Assembly (NCBI GenBank): GCA_023078555.1
Contig: CM041196.1
Coordinates: 9,380,985 to 9,444,984, forward strand
Reading direction: 5' to 3'
DNA length: 64,000 nt
DNA from: Ulva prolifera
Taxonomy: Eukaryota; Chlorophyta; Ulvophyceae; Ulvales; Ulvaceae
Shown: positions 55,601 to 64,000 of the stretch, piece by piece
Layout: each line of letters starts with the position of its first letter
How positions within the stretch are numbered: position 1 is the first letter of the stretch
The notes under the pieces: model-generated
Told to the model about the DNA's origin: nothing
Seen by the model: only the letters and a program-made list of their open reading frames with translations
The model's database searches: none
Position numbers and translations under genes: made by a program

Positions 55601-56930
55601 CTCTGCGAATCTGTGTTCGCAGACAGTCAGGACTGTCACCGTGCCTGGGAGACGAAGACCGAGAGTAACATCAAGTGCGATGTTCGGGCATATGCAGGGA
55701 TCGGATCAGTTCATTGTGATCCTGATTGTTTTGGGAATGTGGGAACGGTCTGTCCCCGGCAACATATGTTGCGGGCGGCTCTGACAGGATCAAACGCTCT
55801 CACGACTTGCCACATGGTGGCGACACAAGTACAGCTTTGGCCTGACATTGTGAGGACGGGAGTGAGGGACGGGTCTCACTGCAATCCATGCATGATGCAG
55901 GTCCAGGGCTAGGACCACGAGCACTGCAATGTACACCTGGGTCACTGGCGTCTGTACTCCTCCAGGAGTTGTTTTTCTGCTCCATTGCAGCCGTGCAGTT
56001 AACATGCCATGCTTGTATCACTTTGGCATCAGACCAGGGAGGACATACCAATGAATGTGGTGTCCCTGAAGTGAGCTCCTTTTCCAGATAGCAGAAGAAC
56101 GCCACTTGGTGCGATCGTGATGGTTCCCCCCAATACAAAGCCACCGAAAGTGGAGCATCTCTAAACAATGAAGCTGTTCTCCAGGGGCATCGCCCCGTTA
56201 GCATGCTCCTCGTGGCACACTTCGAGCGGTAGGATCACATGGAAACTGCCAGACGTGATCTCCCATACGAGGTCCTCAAGCGAGGCCACATGGCCCTGCA
56301 TTCAGACACACAACATCTGTGGTAAGATGAGAGTCTATGTGATTCTGTGACAAGATATGGCAAAGGCGTCGTTGCACAGGCACGACTAAGTGTCCTGTGA
56401 CACTCTCCAAGACCCCAACACCCGCCTGACAGATCCTTGAGGCAAGACCAGCCACACGATTTCGAACACAGCTTTGGTATTGACTGCGATTTCTTTATCC
56501 GTAGAGTGATGTAGATCTCGGCTACTCAACCAGGACATGCATAGCGACAAGCAGTCGCGACAGCTGGCCAGGCTCATCATATGTTACATATACCAGCTTT
56601 GAGTGACCGATATAACAGAATACGCACCAAGGCACTCGTACGAGCTGTCAGCACTACCGACTGGGAGTATTCTGCGAAACTCCATGTCAATTCCGATGTT
56701 GGCACAAGGTCAACAACGCGCGCCCCGGCCCGGCCACATCCACACTTGATACAGACGGATGGCAAAGTGAGAGCACCAGAAGGATGAGATATGCGCGCGC
56801 TGTGGCCGCAGGCATGAGTGCGGACAGCATACTCACCGAGAGCGATCCAGCTTTCTTTAGACATCTGCTTGCGCAGCCTAAGGCCTGAACACACGGAGGG
56901 CAGCCGGCGCGAGGCCTGCACGATATACAA
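52665..56930 (-). pseudogene. Beta-helix repeat protein, copy 2, pseudogene
   Basis: The same exon layout as copy 1 is recognisable: an N-terminal Cys/His exon (within 56930-56577), a middle exon (about 56300-56052) and a large exon (about 55290-52665). Lesions seen: TAG for Trp at 56161-56163 in the middle exon; TAG for Gln at 55244-55246 early in the large exon; a frame change at about 54545-54560; TAG for Arg at 53125-53127; and one extra C in the run 52964-52969, shifting the frame again. Between lesions the protein aligns well with copies 1 and 3, so inactivation is fairly recent. Confidence 0.8.
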
Positions 56931-57390
56931 GAATCAATTGTCATGTAGCATTAGCGCAGGCGCTAACAAATTCACAGATCCCACTAGGTGCAAGCACAGA
57001 ATCCCTCTAGACACCTATACAACTGGTCGAGGAGTTGGCGACACTACAGAATTGCAGGCACGGTTGAGACCCAGAATGTGGCGGAGGTCAATGTGAAGAG
57101 TTGCACAGCTCGATTTTTTTTCAATACGAGGGTTGTCCGAGTTTTCGTGCAATAGCACAAGGCCGTAGCTATATAGAGCTCCTCTGGTTGCGCACGTTTA
57201 GGAGCGCTGGTTCAGGCCTCGTTCGCCACTCGCAGGAGCTCTCTGGCAGCGGACACAGTTTTGTTTTTGCAGCGATTGCTTTTAGACAGGGATCTACTTG
57301 CGCGTCGGCTGTCCTGGCCACTGATGCCTTGTTCTGTTTCCAATTTTGGTCCTTGCTGCCAATCTGGAATCTGCAAGAGCTTTATGTAGA

Positions 57391-60300
57391 ATGAAAAGGC
57401 ACCGCGTATACGCCCTTTCGCTGCAACTCCGCTTCACTGAATCCGCCGTAGCAGTTCTGGGAGGGCCGATCGTTCTGGACATCCCTGGCTCCTGCTCGCG
57501 CAGAAGCGCGCTGATAGCTGACTTTCGTAATCAGCTTGTAGATGATCAAGCCATCGTTCCGCTTCCGCTGTCGTGGGAGGAATTGCAGGCGTGGGTTGCC
57601 TGCGTCGAGGGACGTAGCCATGCAGTGTCTGGTTTGGTGACCAGGGCCTGCAGCGTCCAAACAAACACACCGAAGGAACAGGAGAAACACACAGACGACG
57701 CCGCATATCATGATACCACGCACGTGCGCGCCTTGAAGGTGAGTTGTAGCAAAACCATTCGATGTCTCAGTGGTTTGACTTTACTGTTCCGCTTTGTCCG
57801 TGAAGTAGGCGGGCCTATTGTATGAGTTTGCGCCTAAATTGTTTAGACAGGGCTGCCTCGTCGCTGTTGCTGGCCATCAATGAGATCACAGCGACGTGCA
57901 AAGCACACGTGTGGTGTGCTAGCATGGCACTGCTAGTGGCAGTACTACTATAGTATGCATGCTAATTGGTTGGTGATGTCACTGAGGCGTCGCCGATGAT
58001 TCTGATGGACCACTCATAATTCGACCCATACCGAGGTTGCTTTCGGCAGTGCATCAGCTTGATCACCCCAAGCAATTGTATTCGGTTATCACTAGACGGT
58101 TCGCTTGAGTCTTTGACCACCACTGATCGAACTGCAGCACTGTTACAATGCGTGAGGGAAATCACGATCATTCGGCTGCGGGCAAGGTCAGTTCTGTTTG
58201 GGTGTCGAGTTTCGACATCTGGGAGGCAGGCCATAAGCAGTCGCAGGTAGAGCAGAGGATCATTCATCACTGCGTTCACACATGTGTATGAACAGCAGCA
58301 CTGCCCCTAGAGTTGCTTGCGTAAGCGCGTGCAGGCTGCCGACTTCCTCCGAGACGATGCCACCGCCGGGCAAGTGGTGGATACCTTTGCAGAATTGCTG
58401 GCAGACTTCACAGTCGGAACCCCATCACCAGAGCAGAAACGTCGGACGGCAGAGGTGCGGCCTGGAACAGCACACGTCTAGCACACCCGATTGACAGCTG
58501 CGCTAGAGATGATCAGGTGATTCATGCGCTGGTCTGCTGTCCACATCTCGCCTTCATGGAACTGGAACCCACGCCACAGAACCATGTCAAATCTGGCTGG
58601 TGAAATAAAATCGATCATCATGTGCATTGACAGACATGTGGACCTTGGTTTGTCAGTAGCATGACCTTCTACATCAGCTGCAGCTGGCCAAGCCATAGGA
58701 GCCTGGCCGTGCAGATTGTCCAGGCGGTGTCCCACTCCTCGTTGCTGGCCATCCTGGCCGCCGTGTGCAAGAGACACAGCCGGGGCCGCTGCGCCGCACC
58801 TCCGGCTGGCGACAGCTCCTACGCCCACCCATGCCCAAGCTACCCTCCCAGCACCGCCGTCGGCCCCTACGTCGTGCGGCTGCTGCAGCTCCTGCCTCGC
58901 ATCTTCCACCCGGCCGTCGTGACTGCGTGCTGCCTGGACCCCACAGACAGGCAGTCGTGTGACCTCGCTCTGCGTGACGGCCGGATTCTGGATTCCTCCA
59001 TGTCTTACAGGCGTATGGAGACCGAAGAGCTGACGCAGCTCCTCGCGGCGGCAGCGCCGCTTGCGGGGGGCTGCCTGGAGCTAGCGCACGCCCCTCGTGC
59101 TCGCACGTCTGTGGACGATTCAGGTGCAATCCGCTGGCACGTGTGGATCGAGGACCCAGAGCTCGCGCCCGGGGCACCCTTGAGAGTGAAGACCCGTGGT
59201 CATGTGTGCGGGGAACCGGCAGAGGCGGCGTGCGGCACGGAGTGGCGGCTGGCGGCGGGGGCCGTGACGCGCCTCCAGGTGAGCGTCCCCGCATGCCGCA
59301 CCCGGCTGCAGGAGCCGCTCCAGTGGTGCACCGCGCTGGCGCAGCTCCGCACGCTGCGTTCTCTTAAGGTCGTCATGGCGCATGGGCCGCCGGGGTTGGG
59401 CGCCGGCGGCTTCACGTCCGCGCTGCGGAGCCTCCCGGACCTCACACACCTCTGCATCGACAGCGCGTACTCCCGCGACCCGGCTCTATGTCCGACTAGG
59501 AATTTCAAACGTAGTACCTACGCGTGGCTGTACGTAGACATATGGCAGCTGCTCGAAGGGGTTGCGGCGGTGCCGCCGCTCCAGTCGTTGGATCTGGACC
59601 GCGGATTCAATGTGACCCCCACTGCGGACCGGGCACATCGCGAGTCCGCAGAACGCGCCCTGTCGCAGCTGTCACGTCTGTCACGCCTGACGCGTCTTCG
59701 CTACGCTGGGAGGGCCGACGTGTCAGCGCTCGCGCATGTCTGGGGTGGGGTCATCAGGCAGCTGCCAGCTCTGCAGAACCTCTGTGTCGTCCTGGTGAAG
59801 GACGGCAATGGGCGCGAGATACCCGAAGGTGACACAATGCAGAGCGGGCTGCTGCACAGCCTGTTTGGTGGCGCAGGGTTGACGTCGCTGCTACACCTCC
59901 AGATGAGTACGGAGGCCGGCCGGGGCCTTGTAAAGAGATCTGTTGACGCTCCAGTCGCGGAGTGCCATGCATGTATGCGCAAGCACAACCTGGCCCTGCT
60001 TGCCCGGCTGACGGGCCTGTACCTCGGCGCTGGCCTCTTTGGGTGCGAGCCTGAGGGCGGCTCCGTGGCGGCCCTGCTCGCCGACATGCCGGCGCTGCAG
60101 TCGCTGCGCTTGAATTCGGACTCGGTAGGAACCACGCTCCGGGCGCGGTCTGAGCGGAGCTCCCGCGACCTCCTGAGCCTGGTGGCGGTGCTGCCGGGTC
60201 TGGCAGGGCTGACGCGCCTCGACGTCAGCCGCTGCGGCGAGAGCGGCGCGGCTGTGCTGGCCGTGCTGGCCGCTCTAGCGCAGCCTGGCAGCCTTGCGGT

Positions 60301-60592
60301 GTGTGAGGGGCTGCGGGACCTGGACATCGGGTACAGCGGAGTTGGGCCGCAGCACGCGGTGGAGCTCGCCGGGCTGCTGGGGCAGTTCCGCGGCCTCGAG
60401 CGGCTGGGCATCGAGTGTCTGGGGCTCTGTGAGCGGTATGGCCTGGAGGGGCTGGGGGTGGTGTTGCGGGCTGTGGCCGCTTTGCCGCGGCTACAGGTGC
60501 TCAATGCGGCGCGGAATTGCCCTGCGGAGGACAGGGCGGCGGCCTGGGACTTGACTGCGGGCCTTGCGCATGTGAGGGAGATTCGCCTGTGA
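57391..60592 (+). CDS. BTB (Skp1-like) plus leucine-rich-repeat protein, three exons
   Basis: Exons 57391-57738, 58335-58454 and 58715-60592, all joined in phase 0 (donors GTGAGT and GTGCGG, acceptors GTGCAG), give 781 residues. Exon 1 has a Skp1/elongin-C-like BTB fold (Val-Leu-Gly-Gly-Pro, Ser-Ala-Leu-Ile-Ala-Asp-Phe, Pro-Leu-Pro-Leu-Ser-Trp-Glu-Glu-Leu-Gln-Ala-Trp-Val). Exon 2 (Ala-Ala-Asp-Phe-Leu-x-Asp-Asp) looks like the helices that follow a BTB domain. Exon 3 holds a Ser/Ala-rich helical part and then ribonuclease-inhibitor-type LRRs (Leu-x-x-Leu-x-Leu units with Gly-Leu-Arg-Asp-Leu-Asp-Ile-Gly near 60310). BTB-LRR proteins usually act as substrate adaptors for ubiquitin ligases; that role is inferred here. 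Copies of exon 1 at 44991 and 51637 and the LRR fragment at 45841 belong to the same family. Confidence 0.72.
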
Positions 60593-61608
60593 GCAGAGCT
60601 CTGCGGCACAGTGAGGTGCGAGAGCAGCAGCATGCGCAGTGCATGTGGCCATGGCACACCTCGTGTTGGTAACAAAGAATGTTCGTAACTTGTAACGACG
60701 GCACGGCAGCAGTGCCTCGTTGCCTGGTTTGCTGCTGTAGAGCGGTCTGTGTTGTTTGGGCCTCGCTCGAGTGTGTGTTCCTAACCTGTTGCAACAGGTG
60801 AGGCGGGATACGCCACATCGAGGTGTCCAGACTTGATCCATGCTCCAACGGCAGTGCTATGCTGCTAAATGCCGCTACAGCCACATCAGGTCAGCAACCG
60901 GATCAGACCAAGCACATGGTGTCATGGTTTGCCCTGCTAAAGACACTATCGCCACCACTGCCTGGCGAACGTACCTCTGGCATGGCTGAGGACGGCCGGA
61001 ACGTGTGGTTTGCATGAAGCCGAGTGTGCTGACACTGCCGAGATCATGTGGCATCTGCAATAAGGGAAAAAATTGCTGGGCCACACACAGTGCCTGTCAT
61101 GAGCAAGACTTCGTGAATGTGTCCTGTGATTGCAAGCTGTTGTGTTTTGGCTCAGGCACTTCATGGCATGCTCGCCTGTGTGTGGTCTTGTGTGCTGCGT
61201 GGCGCTGCTCCTCTGGCCTTGTCCAAGGGCAGCCCCGGGTTGGGCACGGCAAGATCGGCCGGAGCCGGCCATGTCAACACACGTGACCAAGTTCCATGCA
61301 TACACGAACGTGCAAGCACAGCCGCTGCTGTGAAACGCAATCATCGGAACCTCAGCATGCCGCTCAGAGCACACAGATGCTTCGTGCCATGTCATTCTTC
61401 ACCAGATGAAGAGCGAATACACTCCTGGCCACACAAGCACTGTCTACTCCTCTGCCGCACACAATGGCTGCAACACACGTCATGTACACCCGCCTGCTAC
61501 TACACAAGGGGTTCACAAAATCCAGCCAGTCCACATCCTCCAGAAAGTTTGAAAAAGGAAACACAAGGAACAGGATATCAGGCACAGGTGCGAAAAATCA
61601 GGCCACAG
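60593..61608. other. Intergenic stretch between convergent BTB-LRR and beta-helix genes
   Basis: About 1 kb between two convergently transcribed genes; presumably both 3' ends. I see no gene, repeat array or RNA. Confidence 0.5.
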
Positions 61609-64000
61609 TCACGCATCCCCCTCGGCAACCACCTCAACGCCCCGCACCTTCTCATACTCCAACCGGTCGCCCTCATTCGGCCCGTGGCACAATATTCCGC
61701 ACGTCCCCACAACCCCTGACGCCCCAGCCACCTTGCAATCGGTGAAGTCGCTCCTCTCAGCCGACACCGCCCTCTCCACATGAAACCCCAGTGGACACCC
61801 GGCCACGTCAACCAGGTGCGCCGACAGCAGTGCGTATTTCGACACAAACGCCCCCATGTCGCCGCAGTCGCGCAGCTGCACCTCCTCGAGCGTCACGCGC
61901 GTCTGGGCCCCCTCGTGCACGCACCGGGCCCCCCGCCCCCGCGTGGCGCCGCGCGCGAGCAGCGTGTCCCATGCATGCTGAAGCGCCGCCGGCCCGCCCC
62001 GTCCACAGAATCCGCACGGCCCCTCAAACTCACACGGGAACTCCCCGGCTTTCACGCCCATGTGGCACCGTGAGATCTGCGAGCCCCGCACCGTAGCGGC
62101 CGCTCCATTGTGAACAGCCACTCCGACCTGGTCTGCTGTAACCGTGCAGCGCAGGAGCGATGCCTTGTTCCCCGCCCCCGCCACCTGGACCCCCCTCTGC
62201 GGGCCCGAAAGGTCACAGGAGACAAGCTTCAGGTCCCCGTTGCCAGCTGCGCACGCGGCGGCTCCGAGTCCCCCGCCGTGAGCTTTGACGCGCTTGGCCG
62301 TGAGCACCCCTCCCCCCTCCCCCACGAGCAGCGCCGTCATGGCGGCCGTGCACTCGCAGTCCTGCGCCGCAAGCTTCCCACCGCCGGTCACGACGAGGCC
62401 CTGCGTTGTGGCGTGAACCTCGCAGTGGATGGCCGACATGCTCGCGCCGCCGCTCACGGAGAATGCCTGCTGCACTCCCGCACCCACGGTGCACCTCCTG
62501 AGCATGCATGAAGCAGCCGGGCCGTCCGCAAAGACCGCGCACATAGCGTCAGCGAAGCGGCACCCCTCGACCGCCGTGTCCCCGAACGTTTTCACGCAAC
62601 TCTCGCGCCCCCCGGACGGAGCCCCCTCAAACGAGCACTCTTCAATCCTGACACTCACGTCGCAATGGACAAAGATGTCCTGGCCGTGGCCACGGAAGGT
62701 GCAGCCCCGAACAACCGCCGCCTGCACCCCACGCAACGCGATGCCCCCTTCCACTCCCGCGACCATCAAGTCCGGATTGTGTGCTGTTAGAGATGCACGG
62801 CTCGTGGGCCTGATGCCCGCATGGCCCTCGAACCGGCACTCAACGATGTCGGCTCTGGCCGCGTCGTGCACCTGCACCGCCCGGCTGTACCGCTTCAGGA
62901 CCACTCCATGCATGCGCAGCTCGGCAAGCGGGCCCGTCACGCCCCGCACCGGCGCCGCGATGACGCCAATCATGCAGTTCTCAATGAACCCACCCTCAAC
63001 ATCGAGCCGGCCCCCCGTGCAGACGTACGCTGCAGGAGGATCGGCGACGAGCGGCCGCGCTGCTGGGGGACACTGTTGGGCCGGTGCGGGCATCATCGCG
63101 TTCATGTTGGCCACGCGCGACTCCTTTGCCCACACCTGGCCGCGGCTCACGAATATGCCCATGAAGCCCTCCGGGATGGTGCAGCGCAGGAAGCGGCCGC
63201 TCGCACCGTCCAAGATGTTGACGGCGGCATCGGGCCGGGTGCCCCCCAGCTTCGGCAGCAGGCCCCCCCGGAAGCATGCCCCGGCTGCTGCGACAGTCGC
63301 CTTTTCAATCGCAACGACTGCAGCCCCGGCAGCCGCCACCTGCCCACCCTGAACCCGCAAGGCCGCAAGCGGGGAGCTGACATAGCAACAGATATCATCA
63401 CCGCGGGCGTCACAGTGTGAGACCGCCGCGCGGCTGCCGCAGCCGTGCATTACCACACAGCGGGAGCAGCGCAGCCGACACAGCAGCAGCGCGGCGGCGC
63501 TGCCCTCACCGACCCTGACGGCCACGCCGTCCAGGCTCTGTGCGTCGCAGCGCGTCATCTGCAGCCGCGCTGCGGCACGAGAATCAGGCTGACACCCCTC
63601 CGGTGGCTCGCACTCCAGCCTCACCGCGATCGCGCCCGGCGGGCCCTGGCCACAGAAATGCACCCCGGAAAGTGCCCCTCTCGCGCCGTCCTCCAGCGAG
63701 CACGCCTCGGCGCAACGAATGCTCGTCGCGCAAAGCTCGAGTGACGCCGAGGCACCAGTGGCGACGGCGGTGTGTGGAAAGTCGGCGATGTGGCAGCGGC
63801 GCAGGCGCGCCGAGCCACCATGCATGCGCAGCCAGCTGCTTTCCTCCGTGGCGAAGGGGGAGCCGGCGCTGCCGGTGAGGGTGCAGTCGTCGGCGGAGAC
63901 GCGGCTACCGGGGTCGTTCGCGATGACGGCGGTGGAGGTGATGCCATGCAGTTCAGAAGACCACAGCGCGGCAGAGGCGCCGGCCTCGGCGATGACGCAG
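61609..64000 (-). CDS. Right-handed beta-helix repeat protein, copy 3, cut by the window edge
   Basis: The frame is open from the stop at 61609 to the right edge, about 797 codons, and corresponds to the large exon of copy 1 without a stop or frameshift. The same turns, the same Cys-Gly-Phe-Cys motif (about 62020-62000) and the same C-terminal block (Phe-His-Val-Glu-Arg-Ala-Val-Ser) are present. The 5' exons lie outside the window. It is either a live paralogue or a very young copy. Confidence 0.75.
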   Translation of the reverse strand, partial: CVIAEAGASAALWSSELHGITSTAVIANDPGSRVSADDCTLTGSAGSPFATEESSWLRMHGGSARLRRCHIADFPHTAVATGASASLELCATSIRCAEACSLEDGARGALSGVHFCGQGPPGAIAVRLECEPPEGCQPDSRAAARLQMTRCDAQSLDGVAVRVGEGSAAALLLCRLRCSRCVVMHGCGSRAAVSHCDARGDDICCYVSSPLAALRVQGGQVAAAGAAVVAIEKATVAAAGACFRGGLLPKLGGTRPDAAVNILDGASGRFLRCTIPEGFMGIFVSRGQVWAKESRVANMNAMMPAPAQQCPPAARPLVADPPAAYVCTGGRLDVEGGFIENCMIGVIAAPVRGVTGPLAELRMHGVVLKRYSRAVQVHDAARADIVECRFEGHAGIRPTSRASLTAHNPDLMVAGVEGGIALRGVQAAVVRGCTFRGHGQDIFVHCDVSVRIEECSFEGAPSGGRESCVKTFGDTAVEGCRFADAMCAVFADGPAASCMLRRCTVGAGVQQAFSVSGGASMSAIHCEVHATTQGLVVTGGGKLAAQDCECTAAMTALLVGEGGGVLTAKRVKAHGGGLGAAACAAGNGDLKLVSCDLSGPQRGVQVAGAGNKASLLRCTVTADQVGVAVHNGAAATVRGSQISRCHMGVKAGEFPCEFEGPCGFCGRGGPAALQHAWDTLLARGATRGRGARCVHEGAQTRVTLEEVQLRDCGDMGAFVSKYALLSAHLVDVAGCPLGFHVERAVSAERSDFTDCKVAGASGVVGTCGILCHGPNEGDRLEYEKVRGVEVVAEGDA

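Larger units (their letters stand above)
46943..57738. repeat. Segmental duplication: beta-helix gene plus divergent BTB exon, two modules
   Basis: Module 1 (46943-51900) and module 2 (52665-57738) share order, orientation and introns: beta-helix large exon, intron, middle exon, Cys/His exon, promoter stretch, BTB exon. Non-coding parts also match, for example CATACCAATGAATGTGG at 50338 and 56045, and AATCCCTCTAGACACCTATA at 51271 and 57000. Confidence 0.75.

Overview
This is eukaryotic nuclear DNA. Genes are split by GT-AG introns, there is no operon structure, and most of the window is nested transposable elements with a few GC-rich, intron-containing cellular genes on the right. The mixture (chromodomain Ty3/gypsy element, intron-rich CACTA-type DNA transposons, LINEs with C-terminal endonucleases, Skp1/BTB-LRR and beta-helix gene families) fits a protist, most probably a green alga. 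That assignment is inference; no rRNA or organelle marker is present.

Left part (1-21.8 kb). A minus-strand CACTA-like transposase gene (8427-3682) lies upstream of a second unrecognised minus-strand gene (2291-129). Next come three head-to-tail LINE copies: a frameshifted LINE A (about 9.35-12.35 kb) and two nearly identical LINE B copies (about 12.36-16.6 and 16.65-21.5 kb). LINE B has N-terminal zinc fingers, a reverse transcriptase and a C-terminal restriction-like endonuclease. All three end in short (CATA)n/(TACA)n runs. A 748-bp miniature LTR element (TRIM) with identical 278-bp LTRs interrupts the end of LINE B copy 2.

Middle part (21.8-44.9 kb). One Ty3/gypsy chromodomain element on the minus strand, with 799-bp LTRs differing at one seen base and a 5-bp target duplication (CGAAC), carries inside its integrase a complete 14,722-bp CACTA transposon (24146-38867). 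The transposon has 18-bp terminal inverted repeats and a 3-bp target duplication (CCA). It encodes two divergent genes: a plus-strand transposase (32588-37491) and a minus-strand seven-exon gene of unknown function (29423-25587). Between them is a 174-bp tandem repeat array of about 10.6 copies. Removing the CACTA element and one CCA restores the gypsy integrase frame. The gypsy element has an amber codon at the protease/RT junction and appears to lack the 5' part of gag.

Right part (44.9-64 kb). This is cellular and organised as repeated modules of two families: three-exon Skp1/BTB-like plus leucine-rich-repeat genes on the plus strand, and large right-handed beta-helix genes on the minus strand. 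One BTB-LRR gene (57391-60592) and one beta-helix gene (46943-51150) look intact. A third beta-helix gene runs off the right edge. The other copies are decayed: a beta-helix pseudogene with three stops and two frameshifts, two broken BTB exons, an internally inverted LRR fragment and short beta-helix fragments. The modules arose by segmental duplication and are now degrading.
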